From: Oscillospiraceae bacterium
Lineage (GTDB): Bacteria > Bacillota > Clostridia > Oscillospirales > Oscillospiraceae
Direction: 5' to 3'
Length of the DNA stretch: 23,421 nucleotides
NCBI GenBank assembly: GCA_016295225.1
Contig: JAEDLP010000010.1
Coordinates: 1 to 23,421 of the forward strand
Part shown: piece by piece, positions 8,005 to 15,440 of the stretch
Position numbering within the stretch: the stretch's first letter is position 1
Layout of the letters: every line of letters begins with the position of its first letter
Notes under the pieces: generated by a model
The model's database searches: none
What the model was told of the DNA's origin: nothing
The model's input: only the letters and a program-made list of their open reading frames with translations
Made by a program: the position numbers and the translations under genes

Positions 8005-8668
8005 TCAGAGAATCCTGTTTTCCAAGTCCGGCACCGCCAAATACATCTCCCATCTGGACCTGATGCACACCATGGAGCGGGCCTTCCTGCGGGCGGGCAT
8101 CACCATCCGCCACACCGCCGGGTTCCACCCCCACCCCTATGTCTCCATCCCCCTGCCTCTCCCCCTGGGCTTTTCCAGCCAGTGCGAGATCCTGGAGTTT
8201 GGCCTGGAGCACGGCGCCACGGTGGAAACCCTGCCGGAGCAGATGAACAAAGCGCTCCCCGCCGGTATTGAGATCCTGTCCTGCTACGAGGGCGGTCTGG
8301 CCTTCAAGAAGCTGGCTTTTGTCCGATATGAGATCAGCCTGGAGTTTGACGCCCCCGTGGCGGATCAGGCTGAACAGGCCTTCCGTGAACTCATGGGCCG
8401 GGAGAGCTTCGTGGTGAAGAAGCGCAGCAAGAAGGCCAAGAGCGGCTTTACCGAGGTGGACATCATCCCCCTGGTGGAAGCCGTGGAAGAGATTCACGCA
8501 GAGGATACCTGGCTCCGCCTGACCCTTCTGCTGAAAGCCCAGAACCCCGGTCTGAACCCCGACGTGCTCCTCCAGGGCTTCCGCAGCGAGTACCCCGAGT
8601 TGCCCATCCTCTACACCGCCTGCCACCGGCGGGAGATCCTGGACGACGACAAAAACATATACCGATAA
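7997..8668 (+). CDS. TIGR03936-family radical SAM-associated protein (DUF2344)
   Basis: A 223-residue partner of the upstream radical SAM protein. In many genomes the two are fused into one chain, and here they overlap by 8 bases. ATG 7997 sits six bases after AGGAGGGG. The N-terminus DQRILFSKSGTAKYISHLDL and the motif RAGITIRHTAGFHPHPYVSI are strongly characteristic, followed by LPLPLGFSSQCEILEF. There is no cysteine cluster, so it is not itself a radical SAM enzyme. It is presumed to bind substrate or assist its partner. Molecular function is unknown. The unit ends with the hairpin at 8673. Confidence 0.92.
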   Translation: MADQRILFSKSGTAKYISHLDLMHTMERAFLRAGITIRHTAGFHPHPYVSIPLPLPLGFSSQCEILEFGLEHGATVETLPEQMNKALPAGIEILSCYEGGLAFKKLAFVRYEISLEFDAPVADQAEQAFRELMGRESFVVKKRSKKAKSGFTEVDIIPLVEAVEEIHAEDTWLRLTLLLKAQNPGLNPDVLLQGFRSEYPELPILYTACHRREILDDDKNIYR

Positions 8669-8672
8669 GCAG

Positions 8673-8706
8673 ACAGCCGAAAGACGTTGGTCTTTCGGCT
8701 GTTTTG
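8673..8706 (+). terminator. Hairpin terminator after the TIGR03960/TIGR03936 unit
   Basis: Perfect 13-bp stem ACAGCCGAAAGAC / GTCTTTCGGCTGT with loop GTTG, followed by a short TTTG. The T-run is weak, but the position 5 bases after the stop fits. It may also stop minus-strand transcripts leaving the MgtC gene. Confidence 0.75.
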
Positions 8707-8766
8707 ATCCTGTTTCATATGTTTTTAACCAATTAGACGCAGAAAAAGGAAAAAAGTTCCCGCCCT

Positions 8767-9456
8767 TTACATTTCTAATCGAATCACGCTCTCCTGCTCC
8801 CGCAAAAGCTGGATGGTGGAGATATCCCCCCGCAAAGCCTGGTCAGACTCCAGATCCATGCGCACCGCCAGAACATCCGGTCTGCCCGAGGGAAACTCCT
8901 TGATTTCCCGAACCGTCCAGCCAATCTCATGGACAAACCGAATGGCGTCGCCCAAGCCGTCCTCACGCCTCACCTCTAAGTAAATGGCCGTGCTGGTTTC
9001 AATCTTTAAGTATTTATTGTCCAGGATGCTGACCAGCAAGAGGATGAAAATGAGCAGGACATACATCACAAGCGCACACTCGTAAAATCCGGAACCCACA
9101 GCCAGCCCCATACAGGCCGTGGCCCAAAGGGTCGCCGCTGTAGTCAGACCCTTGATCTGATTGCGGCGGGTGATAATAATGGTACCGGCGCCCAGAAAGC
9201 CGATGCCGCTGAGGACCTGGGCGCTGAGACGGGCCGGGTCGCCCACCCCATAACTGGCATACATATACTGACTGACCAGCATGGTGGACGCCGCGCCCAC
9301 ACACAAGAGCATGTGGGTGCGCAAGCCGGCCGCACGCTGACGGAGCCCTCGCTCAAACCCAATGGTACCGCCAAAGATCATGGCAAGCACCATGCGGACG
9401 ATAACAGACAGCAGATTCAAATCGCGCAGGTTTCCAATTAAATCCAGTTGAATCAT
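8767..9456 (-). CDS. MgtC/SapB family membrane protein
   Basis: A 229-residue membrane protein. The ATG at 9456 is preceded on the minus strand by GGGAGG nine bases upstream. Four to five N-terminal helices contain the family signature: MIFGGTIGFERGLRQRAAGL, then RTHMLLCVGAASTMLVSQ, VLSGIGFLGAGTIIITRR and GLTTAATLWATACMGLAVG. Residues about 150-229 form a soluble C-terminal domain (STAIYLEVRREDGLGDAIRF onward) like the ACT-type tail of many MgtC relatives. Family members are linked to growth in low Mg2+ and, in pathogens, to control of the F-type ATP synthase; a general role in magnesium homeostasis is the best guess. It is divergent from the large protein at 9664, with which it shares a 207-base AT-rich spacer. 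I could not recognise an M-box riboswitch there. Confidence 0.92.
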   Translation of the reverse strand: MIQLDLIGNLRDLNLLSVIVRMVLAMIFGGTIGFERGLRQRAAGLRTHMLLCVGAASTMLVSQYMYASYGVGDPARLSAQVLSGIGFLGAGTIIITRRNQIKGLTTAATLWATACMGLAVGSGFYECALVMYVLLIFILLLVSILDNKYLKIETSTAIYLEVRREDGLGDAIRFVHEIGWTVREIKEFPSGRPDVLAVRMDLESDQALRGDISTIQLLREQESVIRLEM

Positions 9457-9533
9457 ATTGGTTTGCCTCCCTTCGATTTCTACATACGTTTCTCAAGATA
9501 CTATTTTCTGTCGTTTAAGTTCACATCTACACT

Positions 9534-9565
9534 ATCATATTGCCATGAATCGATACGCTTGTCAA
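9534..9565 (-). promoter_or_regulatory. Possible promoter of the MgtC gene
   Basis: On the minus strand TTGACA (9560-9565) and TATGAT (9534-9539) lie 20 bases apart. The hexamers are good, but the spacer is longer than usual for sigma-A. This suggests activator dependence or a wrong pairing. Confidence 0.3.
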
Positions 9566-9582
9566 ATCTTAATCATTTTGCA

Positions 9583-9611
9583 TTGCTTTTTTTCCAATAA
9601 TAGGATATACT
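9583..9611 (+). promoter_or_regulatory. Promoter of the 9664-11994 unit
   Basis: -35 TTGCTT (9583-9588) and -10 TATACT (9606-9611) with a 17-base spacer, about 45 bases before the AAAGGAG ribosome site. Confidence 0.55.
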
Positions 9612-9663
9612 AACCAATATTCCGTAAATTCCGATTTTTTTGATTCAATGAAAGGAGCTTTTT

Positions 9664-11421
9664 ATGTCCGACAGTCAGGCAAAACGAACGATGCCCCGGG
9701 TACTGATCAGCCTGCTGGTCACCCTTGTCATCGGCGCGATTTGGTTCTATGTATCCCTACCTGCCATCAACCTGCATAACACCGGGTTTTTCAGCTTCAT
9801 CCTGGTGCTTCTGCTGATTTACATTCTGGTATTTATGATTGCATTGGGCGTGGATACCGGCAGCCGCGGAATCCATCTGCGGGATTACCTCTCTTTTGCT
9901 AAAAACCAGTGTAAAGTTGTGGTCATCCTTGTGCTGATCCTGGCCGCGATCTTCGTGGTGGGTCAGATCATTTCCGCTCCCATTCTCCGCTCCGGCACCT
10001 ATCGTGATCTTCTGGAGGTGGATACCGGCGACTTTGCCACCGAGATTGAACAAGTGTCTTTCGATGAGGTTCCCATGCTGGATGAATCTTCTGCCCGCCG
10101 TCTGGGTAACCGCAAGCTGGGCGAGCTGTCCGACATGGTCAGCCAGTTTGAGGTGGCATACGATTACACCCAGATCAATTACAAGGGTCGGCCTGTCCGT
10201 GTGGCCTCCCTGGAATATGGCGACTTCTTTAAATGGTTCATCAACACCAAGGAAGGTCTGCCCGCATACGTTACTGTGGACATGGTGACTCAGGAGGCTC
10301 AGGTGGTCCGTCTGTCCAGCTTGGGCGCAAGCGGTATGCGCTACTCCCCCTCGGAATATTTCACCCGGGATCTGAACCGTACCCTGCGTTTCCGCTATCC
10401 CACCTATATGTTCTCCTCCGCTCACCTGGAAATCGACGAGGAAGGCCAGCCCTGGTGGGTCTGCCCCCGGGAAACCCGAACCATCGGTCTCTTTGGCGGC
10501 GCGGACATCATCGGCGCCGTTCTGCTGAACGCCTGCACCGGTGAACACATGTATTATGATATCACCGATATCCCCACCTGGGTGGATCGTGTCTACTCCG
10601 CAGAGCTCATTTGCAATCAGTATGATTATCACGGCGTTTATGTGAACGGTTTCATCAACTCCCTGATTGGTCAGAAGGACGTCACCGTCTCCACCGACGG
10701 CTACAACTACCTGGCTATGAACGACGACGTGTATATGTATACCGGCATCACTTCCGTCAGCAGTGACGAGTCCAACATCGGCTTCCTGCTGTCCAACCAG
10801 CGAACCAAAGAGACCACATATTATTCGGCCCCCGGCGCCATCGAGACATCCGCCATGGCTTCCGCCGAAGGCGTTGTCCAGGATCTGGGATACTCCTCGA
10901 CCTTCCCCTTACTGCTGAACATTGGCGGAGAACCCACCTACTTTATGTCCTTGAAGGACAGCTCGGATCTGGTCAAAATGTACGCCATGGTCAATGTCTC
11001 CCAGTATCAGATCGTTGCAACAGGCGTCACCGTTGCCGCCTGCGAGAGCAACTACCTGTCTCTGCTCCAGCAGCATGGAATCTCCGTAAACGTGGACGAG
11101 GACAGCGAGATTATCATCGACCAGTCGAATGTCTCCGGTACCGTTGCAGAGATCCGCACCGCGGTTCTGGACGGCAACTCCTGGTATTATATCCGGCTGG
11201 AAGGCTCTGAAGTGTTTTATGCCATCTCTGCCACCGCAGACCGGAACGTAGTGATCCTGAACGTGGGCGATGCAGTTTCCATCCAGGTTTCCCCTGACGC
11301 TACCGGTTCCATTCTGGACGCCTCCTCCATTTCCGCAGGTGGGGCAAATCCCGCGCAGCCTGCCCCGGAAACCACCACAACGCACCAAGAAGATGAGGCG
11401 GATGCCCCCGCAGAAGAATAA
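9664..11421 (+). CDS. Large membrane-anchored protein of unknown function
   Basis: A 585-residue protein that I cannot place in a named family, although I believe similar proteins occur in other gut Clostridia. ATG 9664 follows AAAGGAG. Three hydrophobic helices occupy about residues 12-32 (VLISLLVTLVIGAIWFYV), 42-62 (FFSFILVLLLIYILVFMIAL) and 85-106 (CKVVVILVLILAAIFVVG). After them comes a soluble part of about 400 residues with many aromatic and beta-type stretches, for example NYKGRPVRVASLEYGDFFKW, TIGLFGGADIIGAVLLNACT and NIGGEPTYFMSLKDSSDLVK. By topology this part should lie outside the membrane. The C-terminus is a low-complexity Pro/Thr/Glu tail (PAPETTTTHQEDEADAPAEE) with no cell-wall anchor motif. 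It shares a promoter with the DUF308-like gene 54 bases downstream. It has a well-kept frame, strong ribosome site and normal codon use, so it is a real gene; function unknown. Confidence 0.85.
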   Translation: MSDSQAKRTMPRVLISLLVTLVIGAIWFYVSLPAINLHNTGFFSFILVLLLIYILVFMIALGVDTGSRGIHLRDYLSFAKNQCKVVVILVLILAAIFVVGQIISAPILRSGTYRDLLEVDTGDFATEIEQVSFDEVPMLDESSARRLGNRKLGELSDMVSQFEVAYDYTQINYKGRPVRVASLEYGDFFKWFINTKEGLPAYVTVDMVTQEAQVVRLSSLGASGMRYSPSEYFTRDLNRTLRFRYPTYMFSSAHLEIDEEGQPWWVCPRETRTIGLFGGADIIGAVLLNACTGEHMYYDITDIPTWVDRVYSAELICNQYDYHGVYVNGFINSLIGQKDVTVSTDGYNYLAMNDDVYMYTGITSVSSDESNIGFLLSNQRTKETTYYSAPGAIETSAMASAEGVVQDLGYSSTFPLLLNIGGEPTYFMSLKDSSDLVKMYAMVNVSQYQIVATGVTVAACESNYLSLLQQHGISVNVDEDSEIIIDQSNVSGTVAEIRTAVLDGNSWYYIRLEGSEVFYAISATADRNVVILNVGDAVSIQVSPDATGSILDASSISAGGANPAQPAPETTTTHQEDEADAPAEE

Positions 11422-11475
11422 TACTACTCTCCAATTAAAACGAACGACAGCATAAAGAGAAAGGAACAGCAGCTC

Positions 11476-11994
11476 ATGAAAACTTTGCTCTGTGTATTAG
11501 GCGTCCTGATGGGCCTGTGCGGCATCGTCCTCGCGTCCACTCCCATTGTCACCTTCTGGGAAACCAGCTACTTTTTCGTGTTCCTTCTCCTGGTCTATGG
11601 CGCCGCGTCTATGGCCCGGGGCGTCACCAAGAAGGAGTATGGAGGAAACTTCCTCTTTGGCATCCTCAGTGTTGTTGCTGGCCTCCTCATTCTGTTTGTC
11701 CCCGGTCTGAAATTTATGACCAGCAGTACCATCATCTATTTGATGGCTACTTGGTTCCTGCTCCAGGGCGCTGTCTTCCTCGTTTTTGGTGTTCGCGGCA
11801 AGAAGACCAGCGCAGAAACCAAGAAGTGGCTGGGCAACTTGGTAATGGGTGTTTTCAGCATCATCCTGGGTATCTACTCTCTGATTCATCCCGTTGCTCT
11901 GGCCTTCTCAATGGGCGTGCTCATCGGCATTTACTTTATCATCTCCGGCATCAACCTGGTGATCCTGGGGATACAGCTGGAAAAGAAAGCTTAA
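11476..11994 (+). CDS. DUF308/HdeD-like small membrane protein
   Basis: A 172-residue, almost entirely hydrophobic protein. ATG 11476 has AAAGGA nine bases upstream. Six helices are arranged as three helix pairs: LLCVLGVLMGLCGIVLAS, FFVFLLLVYGAASMARG, FLFGILSVVAGLLILFVPG, IIYLMATWFLLQGAVFLVFG, LVMGVFSIILGIYSLIHP and LIGIYFIISGINLVILGI. The repeated G-xxx-G spacing, the ARG turn after helix 2 and the overall length match the HdeD/DUF308 family. In enterobacteria HdeD is tied to acid stress, but the role in Firmicutes is unknown. It follows the large membrane protein by 54 bases and probably belongs to the same transcript. Two hairpins follow. Confidence 0.85.
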   Translation: MKTLLCVLGVLMGLCGIVLASTPIVTFWETSYFFVFLLLVYGAASMARGVTKKEYGGNFLFGILSVVAGLLILFVPGLKFMTSSTIIYLMATWFLLQGAVFLVFGVRGKKTSAETKKWLGNLVMGVFSIILGIYSLIHPVALAFSMGVLIGIYFIISGINLVILGIQLEKKA

Positions 11995-12016
11995 GCGTCT
12001 GATAATCACACGTTTT

Positions 12017-12048
12017 TACAGGCAGCCCCCTGGCGGTGGCTGCCTGTA
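12017..12048. repeat. Inverted repeat after the DUF308-like gene
   Basis: Perfect 11-bp arms TACAGGCAGCC / GGCTGCCTGTA with a 10-base loop. No T-run follows on either strand, so it may be an mRNA 3'-end stabilising structure rather than a terminator. Confidence 0.6.
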
Positions 12049-12063
12049 ATCATAAGATACCAA

Positions 12064-12112
12064 TGCAAAATCCGGAAGGCCACTCACCATGGGCGACCTT
12101 CCGGATTTTGCA
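12064..12112. terminator. Convergent (bidirectional) terminator
   Basis: Perfect 16-bp arms TGCAAAATCCGGAAGG / CCTTCCGGATTTTGCA separated by 17 bases. The A and T runs lie inside the stem, so each strand sees a GC-rich core followed by ATTTT. It lies between the convergent DUF308-like gene and the radical SAM gene and suits both. Confidence 0.75.
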
Positions 12113-12133
12113 CAGGTATGAATCAGAAATGAA

Positions 12134-13492
12134 TTACTTTTGGACGGCGCAGCTGTGGCTTTCCTGCCACAGCTTTTCCGCGGTGGGAACCCAGTTCTCA
12201 GCATAGGGGACGCAGCGGTCGCTGAGGGTATCGGCAGACTCGGGGGACTGATAGTCGGTGTTCACCGCGCCAGTCTCCCGAACCATATCCTTAATCCGCT
12301 GGGGATTTTCCAGCATGGGGCAAGGCCGCAGCATATTATCGTTGAACGGCTGGTTGTCGTGATAGGCCTGGAAAAGGGGACTTTTCAATGCCTCCAGAAG
12401 AGTGTGGTCGTGGATGTTCACGTTGGAGTAGTGGATGAACACGCAGGGCTCCACGTCGCCCTTGGCGTTGATGTGCAGGTACCGCCGGCCGCCGGCAATG
12501 CAGCCGCCCACGTACTCTGCGTCGTTCTGGAAGTCCATGCTGAAGATGGCCTTGCTCTGACGGTGGGCGCGGATTCGGTGGTACATCTCCTCGCGCTGCT
12601 TCGGGTTCGGGAGCAACTCCAGGGCGGCGTCACTACCCACGGGCATATAGTGGAAGAACCACACGAAGAGAGCGCCGCTGTCGATCATAAAGTCGAAGAA
12701 CTCCTCACTGCTCAGATCCTGATAATTCTTGCTGGTGTAGCAAGCGGAGATGCCGAAGGGCAGTTTGTTGGACCTGAGCAGTTCCATGGCATGGCTCACC
12801 TTCTGGAAGACGCCGTCACCCCGTCGGCCGTCGTTAGCGGATTCAAAGCCCTCCAGAGAGATGGCGGGAACAAAGTTCTTCACCCGCAGCATCTCCTGAC
12901 AGAAGTCCTCGTCGATGAGGGTACCGTTGGTGAAGGAGAGGAACTCGCAGTCCGGGTGCATCTCACAGATTTTAATGAGGTCCTTTTTCCGCACCAGAGG
13001 CTCGCCGCCGGTGTAGATGTACATATAAGTACCCAGCTCCTTGCCCTGGCGGACGATAGAGTCAATGGTCTCCAGACTGAGGTTCAGCTTATTACCGTAC
13101 TCCGCTGCCCAGCAGCCTGTGCAGTGGAGATTGCAGGCGGAGGTGGGGTCCAGCAGGATGGCCCAGGGAACGTTGCAGTTTTCCCGTTCGGCGAAAGCGT
13201 CCTGGGTGGCGCTGCCGTTGAGGCTGGCGTTGACGATAAAATTGCGGAAGAAGGTCTTGCGCACGCCGGGATCCAACTCGTAGAGCCGCAGGATCAGCTG
13301 ATACCAGTTGTTTTTCTCCTGAATGGCTCCTCGGATAGCGTCTCTCTGCCCTGTATACCAATCCTTGGGGACCAGCTTATCCACCAGGCCCATCAGCTTG
13401 GGGATGTTGGTCTCCGGGTCACTTTCCAGATAGTTGAGGGCCTGATTCACTGCAAAGGCCCGCATCGATTCTTTAAGGCCGAGATTTCCCAT
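12134..13492 (-). CDS. Radical SAM protein with C-terminal auxiliary-cluster cysteines
   Basis: A 452-residue protein. Minus-strand ATG 13492 has GGAG nine bases upstream. Residues 1-105 are an all-helical N-terminal domain with no motif I know. The radical SAM core opens at PW (109-110) and carries SACNLHCTGCWAAEYG with cluster cysteines C120, C124 and C127. The SAM-binding TGGEPLVRKKDL is at 161-172, followed by LSFTNGTLI and PAISLEGFES, a complete rSAM barrel. The C-terminal region has GGCIAGGRRYLHINAKGDVE, PC, and later RPCPMLENP (C331, C350, C391), the pattern of a SPASM/twitch-type extra cluster. Similar proteins are widespread in Clostridia, but their substrate is unknown. No peptide precursor gene was seen nearby. 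It is divergent from its apparent non-catalytic relative at 13771. Confidence 0.92.
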   Translation of the reverse strand: MGNLGLKESMRAFAVNQALNYLESDPETNIPKLMGLVDKLVPKDWYTGQRDAIRGAIQEKNNWYQLILRLYELDPGVRKTFFRNFIVNASLNGSATQDAFAERENCNVPWAILLDPTSACNLHCTGCWAAEYGNKLNLSLETIDSIVRQGKELGTYMYIYTGGEPLVRKKDLIKICEMHPDCEFLSFTNGTLIDEDFCQEMLRVKNFVPAISLEGFESANDGRRGDGVFQKVSHAMELLRSNKLPFGISACYTSKNYQDLSSEEFFDFMIDSGALFVWFFHYMPVGSDAALELLPNPKQREEMYHRIRAHRQSKAIFSMDFQNDAEYVGGCIAGGRRYLHINAKGDVEPCVFIHYSNVNIHDHTLLEALKSPLFQAYHDNQPFNDNMLRPCPMLENPQRIKDMVRETGAVNTDYQSPESADTLSDRCVPYAENWVPTAEKLWQESHSCAVQK

Positions 13493-13574
13493 GACAAATT
13501 ACTCCTTTATTTATTCTGAATCGTCCCCATTCGCTCTGTTCCAAAAGAGTTGGGAACTCATTCCATTCGAATTG

Positions 13575-13603
13575 ATTATAAAAAAGCCGGGCAAATCTGT
13601 CAC
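13575..13603 (-). promoter_or_regulatory. Promoter of the radical SAM gene
   Basis: Minus strand: -35 GTGACA (13598-13603) and perfect -10 TATAAT (13575-13580), spacer 17. The -35 hexamer is part of the TGACAG repeats. Confidence 0.7.
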
Positions 13604-13627
13604 GGGACACCTGTCACAAACTGTCAG
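13597..13627 (-). repeat. Three TGACAG direct repeats at the radical SAM promoter
   Basis: On the plus strand CTGTCAC (13597), CTGTCAC (13611) and CTGTCAG (13621), 14 and 10 bases apart. The first supplies the -35 of the radical SAM promoter, and the others lie immediately upstream of it on nearly the same helix face. Candidate activator or repressor site. Confidence 0.4.
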
Positions 13628-13635
13628 AATTTTTG

Positions 13636-13684
13636 ACAAATTCGGGATTTGTTACTTTTTGGGACACTTTGGCCAATTTGTCCC
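13636..13684. repeat. Two inverted repeats in the divergent radical SAM spacer
   Basis: ACAAAT-TCGGG-ATTTGT (13636-13652) and GGGACA-N12-TGTCCC (13661-13684). They lie between the radical SAM promoter and the gene at 13771 and could be operators. No clear plus-strand promoter was found between them and ATG 13771. Confidence 0.35.
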
Positions 13685-13770
13685 TTGCCGCTCTCCTTGT
13701 TTGACTACTAAACTATCGGGGTAAACCATGAACGAATTGGCGTTCAGGATTCCGATAAGGAGGCTGCCCC

Positions 13771-14763
13771 ATGTCTCATACTGTTTCCCCCCGATTGATC
13801 GAGACCGTGGTGCGAAAAACGCTGCGGGACGCCAAAGATTCCCCGGAGCGGAGTTTTCGGAACTTGGTGGATTTGGCCCTGTATTTCTCTTCTAGTCCTG
13901 CCCAGCAGCATTTTTTTGACTGCACCCGCCAGATTCTGTGTAATGAACAGAGTGCATATTATCCTCTGATTCGGGATCTTTTGGCCAACGTGGAGGAAGA
14001 ACGACTGGTGTCCTTTGGCATGGCCCTGGGATACGACAGCTTCATCGCCGGGGCCAGGACGCTCCGTACCCTGGCCGGCGAGGGCCTGCGGGCTCCCTGG
14101 TTTTTGACCGTTCAGACCGTTCCCGGCCAGTCCGCCGCGTATCAATCCCTTGTTCAGCAGGGGCGGGAGCTGGGAATTTTTACGTATGTCCTGCTCCCCC
14201 AGGAAAACCCTTGGGAACTGCTGCCCCTGGCGTCCCGGTACAAAGACTGTGCCTTTATTCTATTCTGCCGCCCGGAAGATATTACCACTCCCTTTCTGGA
14301 GGAGGCAGAGCCCTTGGTCAACCTGGTTCCCGCCATCCGGTGTCGGGAGGAGGCCGAATCGGCCTGTCAGCATCTGCGGAAACGGCGGTTCCTCTATGCC
14401 CTCTATGAGTCCTATGGCGGGGAGGAGGATCTGGACAGAAAGGAAGTTCTCTGCTGCGCGGAAAATTTCCATGCTCCCCTGGTCTTTTTCCTGCCCCGGC
14501 CCGGCTGCCCGCCGGAGCTTCTGAATCAAGTCTATCAGCAGTTGGACACAGTGCGCCGCTGCCAGCCCTGCCGGACCATCCCCTGGGAGCTGCTTCAGGA
14601 TGGGCAGATGGTGGACCAACAGGTAGCCGGAAACACCAGACCGGTGTACTTTGACCTGGGCGGGACGCTCCGCTCCATGCCCAACGGTGAAGTTCTCACT
14701 TCCCGCACCCTTTTTGGCTGTTCTCTGGAGGATCTGTTCCGGGAAGCCTTTCCCCAAGAATAA
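13771..14763 (+). CDS. Cluster-less homologue of the divergent radical SAM protein (putative pseudoenzyme)
   Basis: A 330-residue protein with AAGGAGG seven bases before ATG 13771. I align it by eye along its whole length with the divergent radical SAM protein. Both reach the core at PW 109-110. VQQGRELGIFTYV (128-140) matches VRQGKELGTYMYI. DCAF at 159 matches DCEF at 181. LVNLVPAI (182-189) matches VKNFVPAI. The C-terminal VAGNTRPVYFDLGGTL fits IAGGRRYLHINAKGDV. About 19 residues that would hold CxxxCxxC are deleted just after PW, GGEP is replaced by QENP, and both cysteines of the C-terminal motif are lost. It therefore cannot bind the SAM cluster. The frame is intact and codon use normal, so it looks maintained rather than decaying. 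A role as regulatory or scaffold partner of the active enzyme is inference. Confidence 0.75.
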   Translation: MSHTVSPRLIETVVRKTLRDAKDSPERSFRNLVDLALYFSSSPAQQHFFDCTRQILCNEQSAYYPLIRDLLANVEEERLVSFGMALGYDSFIAGARTLRTLAGEGLRAPWFLTVQTVPGQSAAYQSLVQQGRELGIFTYVLLPQENPWELLPLASRYKDCAFILFCRPEDITTPFLEEAEPLVNLVPAIRCREEAESACQHLRKRRFLYALYESYGGEEDLDRKEVLCCAENFHAPLVFFLPRPGCPPELLNQVYQQLDTVRRCQPCRTIPWELLQDGQMVDQQVAGNTRPVYFDLGGTLRSMPNGEVLTSRTLFGCSLEDLFREAFPQE

Positions 14764-14792
14764 AAACGACCAGAGATACTTCCCTGGCCGTT
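14761..14792 (-). terminator. Terminator of the TetR-type regulator
   Basis: On the minus strand AACGGCCAG / CTGGTCGTT (one G-U pair) followed by a TTTTTA run. On the plus strand the same stem has an A-C mismatch, so it mainly serves the minus strand, though it may also help end the 13771 transcript. Confidence 0.7.
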
Positions 14793-14820
14793 CCGGTGAC
14801 TGTTTTTCTGTTTTTGACGG

Positions 14821-15345
14821 TTACAGCTCCCCCACCAGCTGCACGCAAGAGTGAAGCAGCGCCACAAATTTCTCCGGGGGTATGCACTCCTTGTCCCGAA
14901 GCCAGCGCTCCACGCTGCAAATGAAGGCGTCTGTGTAAAAAACGATGTGAAATTCCAGCATCCTCCGCTCCCGGAGGATCCCCCGCAGCTCCTCGGCGAA
15001 CACAGGGAGAATCATCTCCCGAAAGTGCTCGGAAAAAGAGTTCTGCCCCTCCACGGCCAACACCCGGCGGTAAAACTCCCGGTTTTTATAAAAATAATCG
15101 CAGATATCTTCAATCCGGGCCCACTGGCTGTCGTAGGTCTTGGCATGGGCCGCCGAGATAAACTCCGTGTCATAGATCCAGTTGACCAGGTCGTACTTAT
15201 CTTTGAAGTGGTAGTAAAAGCTCTTCCGGTTCATGCTGCACCGCTCACAAATATCTGCCACCGTAATCTTTTGGAAGGGATGCTCCTCCATCAGTTCCTT
15301 CAGCGCGGCTGCAAGGGCCCGTTTTGTGATATGGGAATCAGGCAA
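14821..15345 (-). CDS. TetR/AcrR-family transcriptional regulator
   Basis: The start chosen is TTG 15345, giving 174 residues (MPDSHITKRALAAALKELME). The open frame runs on to 15489, but that extra stretch is low-quality, contains the promoter, and no family member starts there. GGGGCGGGAG precedes the TTG. Residues 5-50 form the TetR helix-turn-helix: FQKITVADICERCSMNRKSF, then YYHFKDKYDLVNWIYDTEF, the usual end of the DNA-binding part. The C-terminal 110 residues are helical (REFYRRVLAVEGQNSF, ELRGILRERRMLEFHIVFY) and resemble the TetR C-terminal domains of DhaS-like regulators. The ligand is unknown. It is divergent from the VTT/CoA-dehydratase-like operon 165 bases away and is its probable regulator. 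It may also act on the radical SAM pair to its left, which is inference. Confidence 0.88.
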   Translation of the reverse strand: MPDSHITKRALAAALKELMEEHPFQKITVADICERCSMNRKSFYYHFKDKYDLVNWIYDTEFISAAHAKTYDSQWARIEDICDYFYKNREFYRRVLAVEGQNSFSEHFREMILPVFAEELRGILRERRMLEFHIVFYTDAFICSVERWLRDKECIPPEKFVALLHSCVQLVGEL

Positions 15346-15411
15346 TTCTCCCGCCCCTTTCTCTCTCTGTGGTCGCTGTCGTTTCCACTTTTGGAAGTTT
15401 AGATAGTTTTT

Positions 15412-15440
15412 ATTGTAACAGAAATTCAAGGTTTTTTCAA
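15412..15440 (-). promoter_or_regulatory. Promoter of the TetR-type regulator
   Basis: Minus strand: -35 TTGAAA (15435-15440) and -10 TACAAT (15412-15417), spacer 17. An inverted repeat TTCCA-CTTT-TGGAA lies in the leader at 15383-15396 and is a possible operator. No equally good plus-strand promoter was found for the divergent operon. A weak TTGTAA-17-TTCAAT (15414-15442) overlaps the same DNA. Confidence 0.6.

Noticed and set aside
9457..9663. Possible magnesium (M-box) riboswitch before the MgtC gene
   Set aside because: The leader is AT-rich and no conserved M-box core or terminator stem could be recognised.
12140..13519. Long plus-strand open frame (459 codons) opposite the radical SAM gene
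   Set aside because: No ribosome site or family pattern. The minus strand carries an unmistakable radical SAM protein, and GC-rich coding DNA commonly leaves its complement open.
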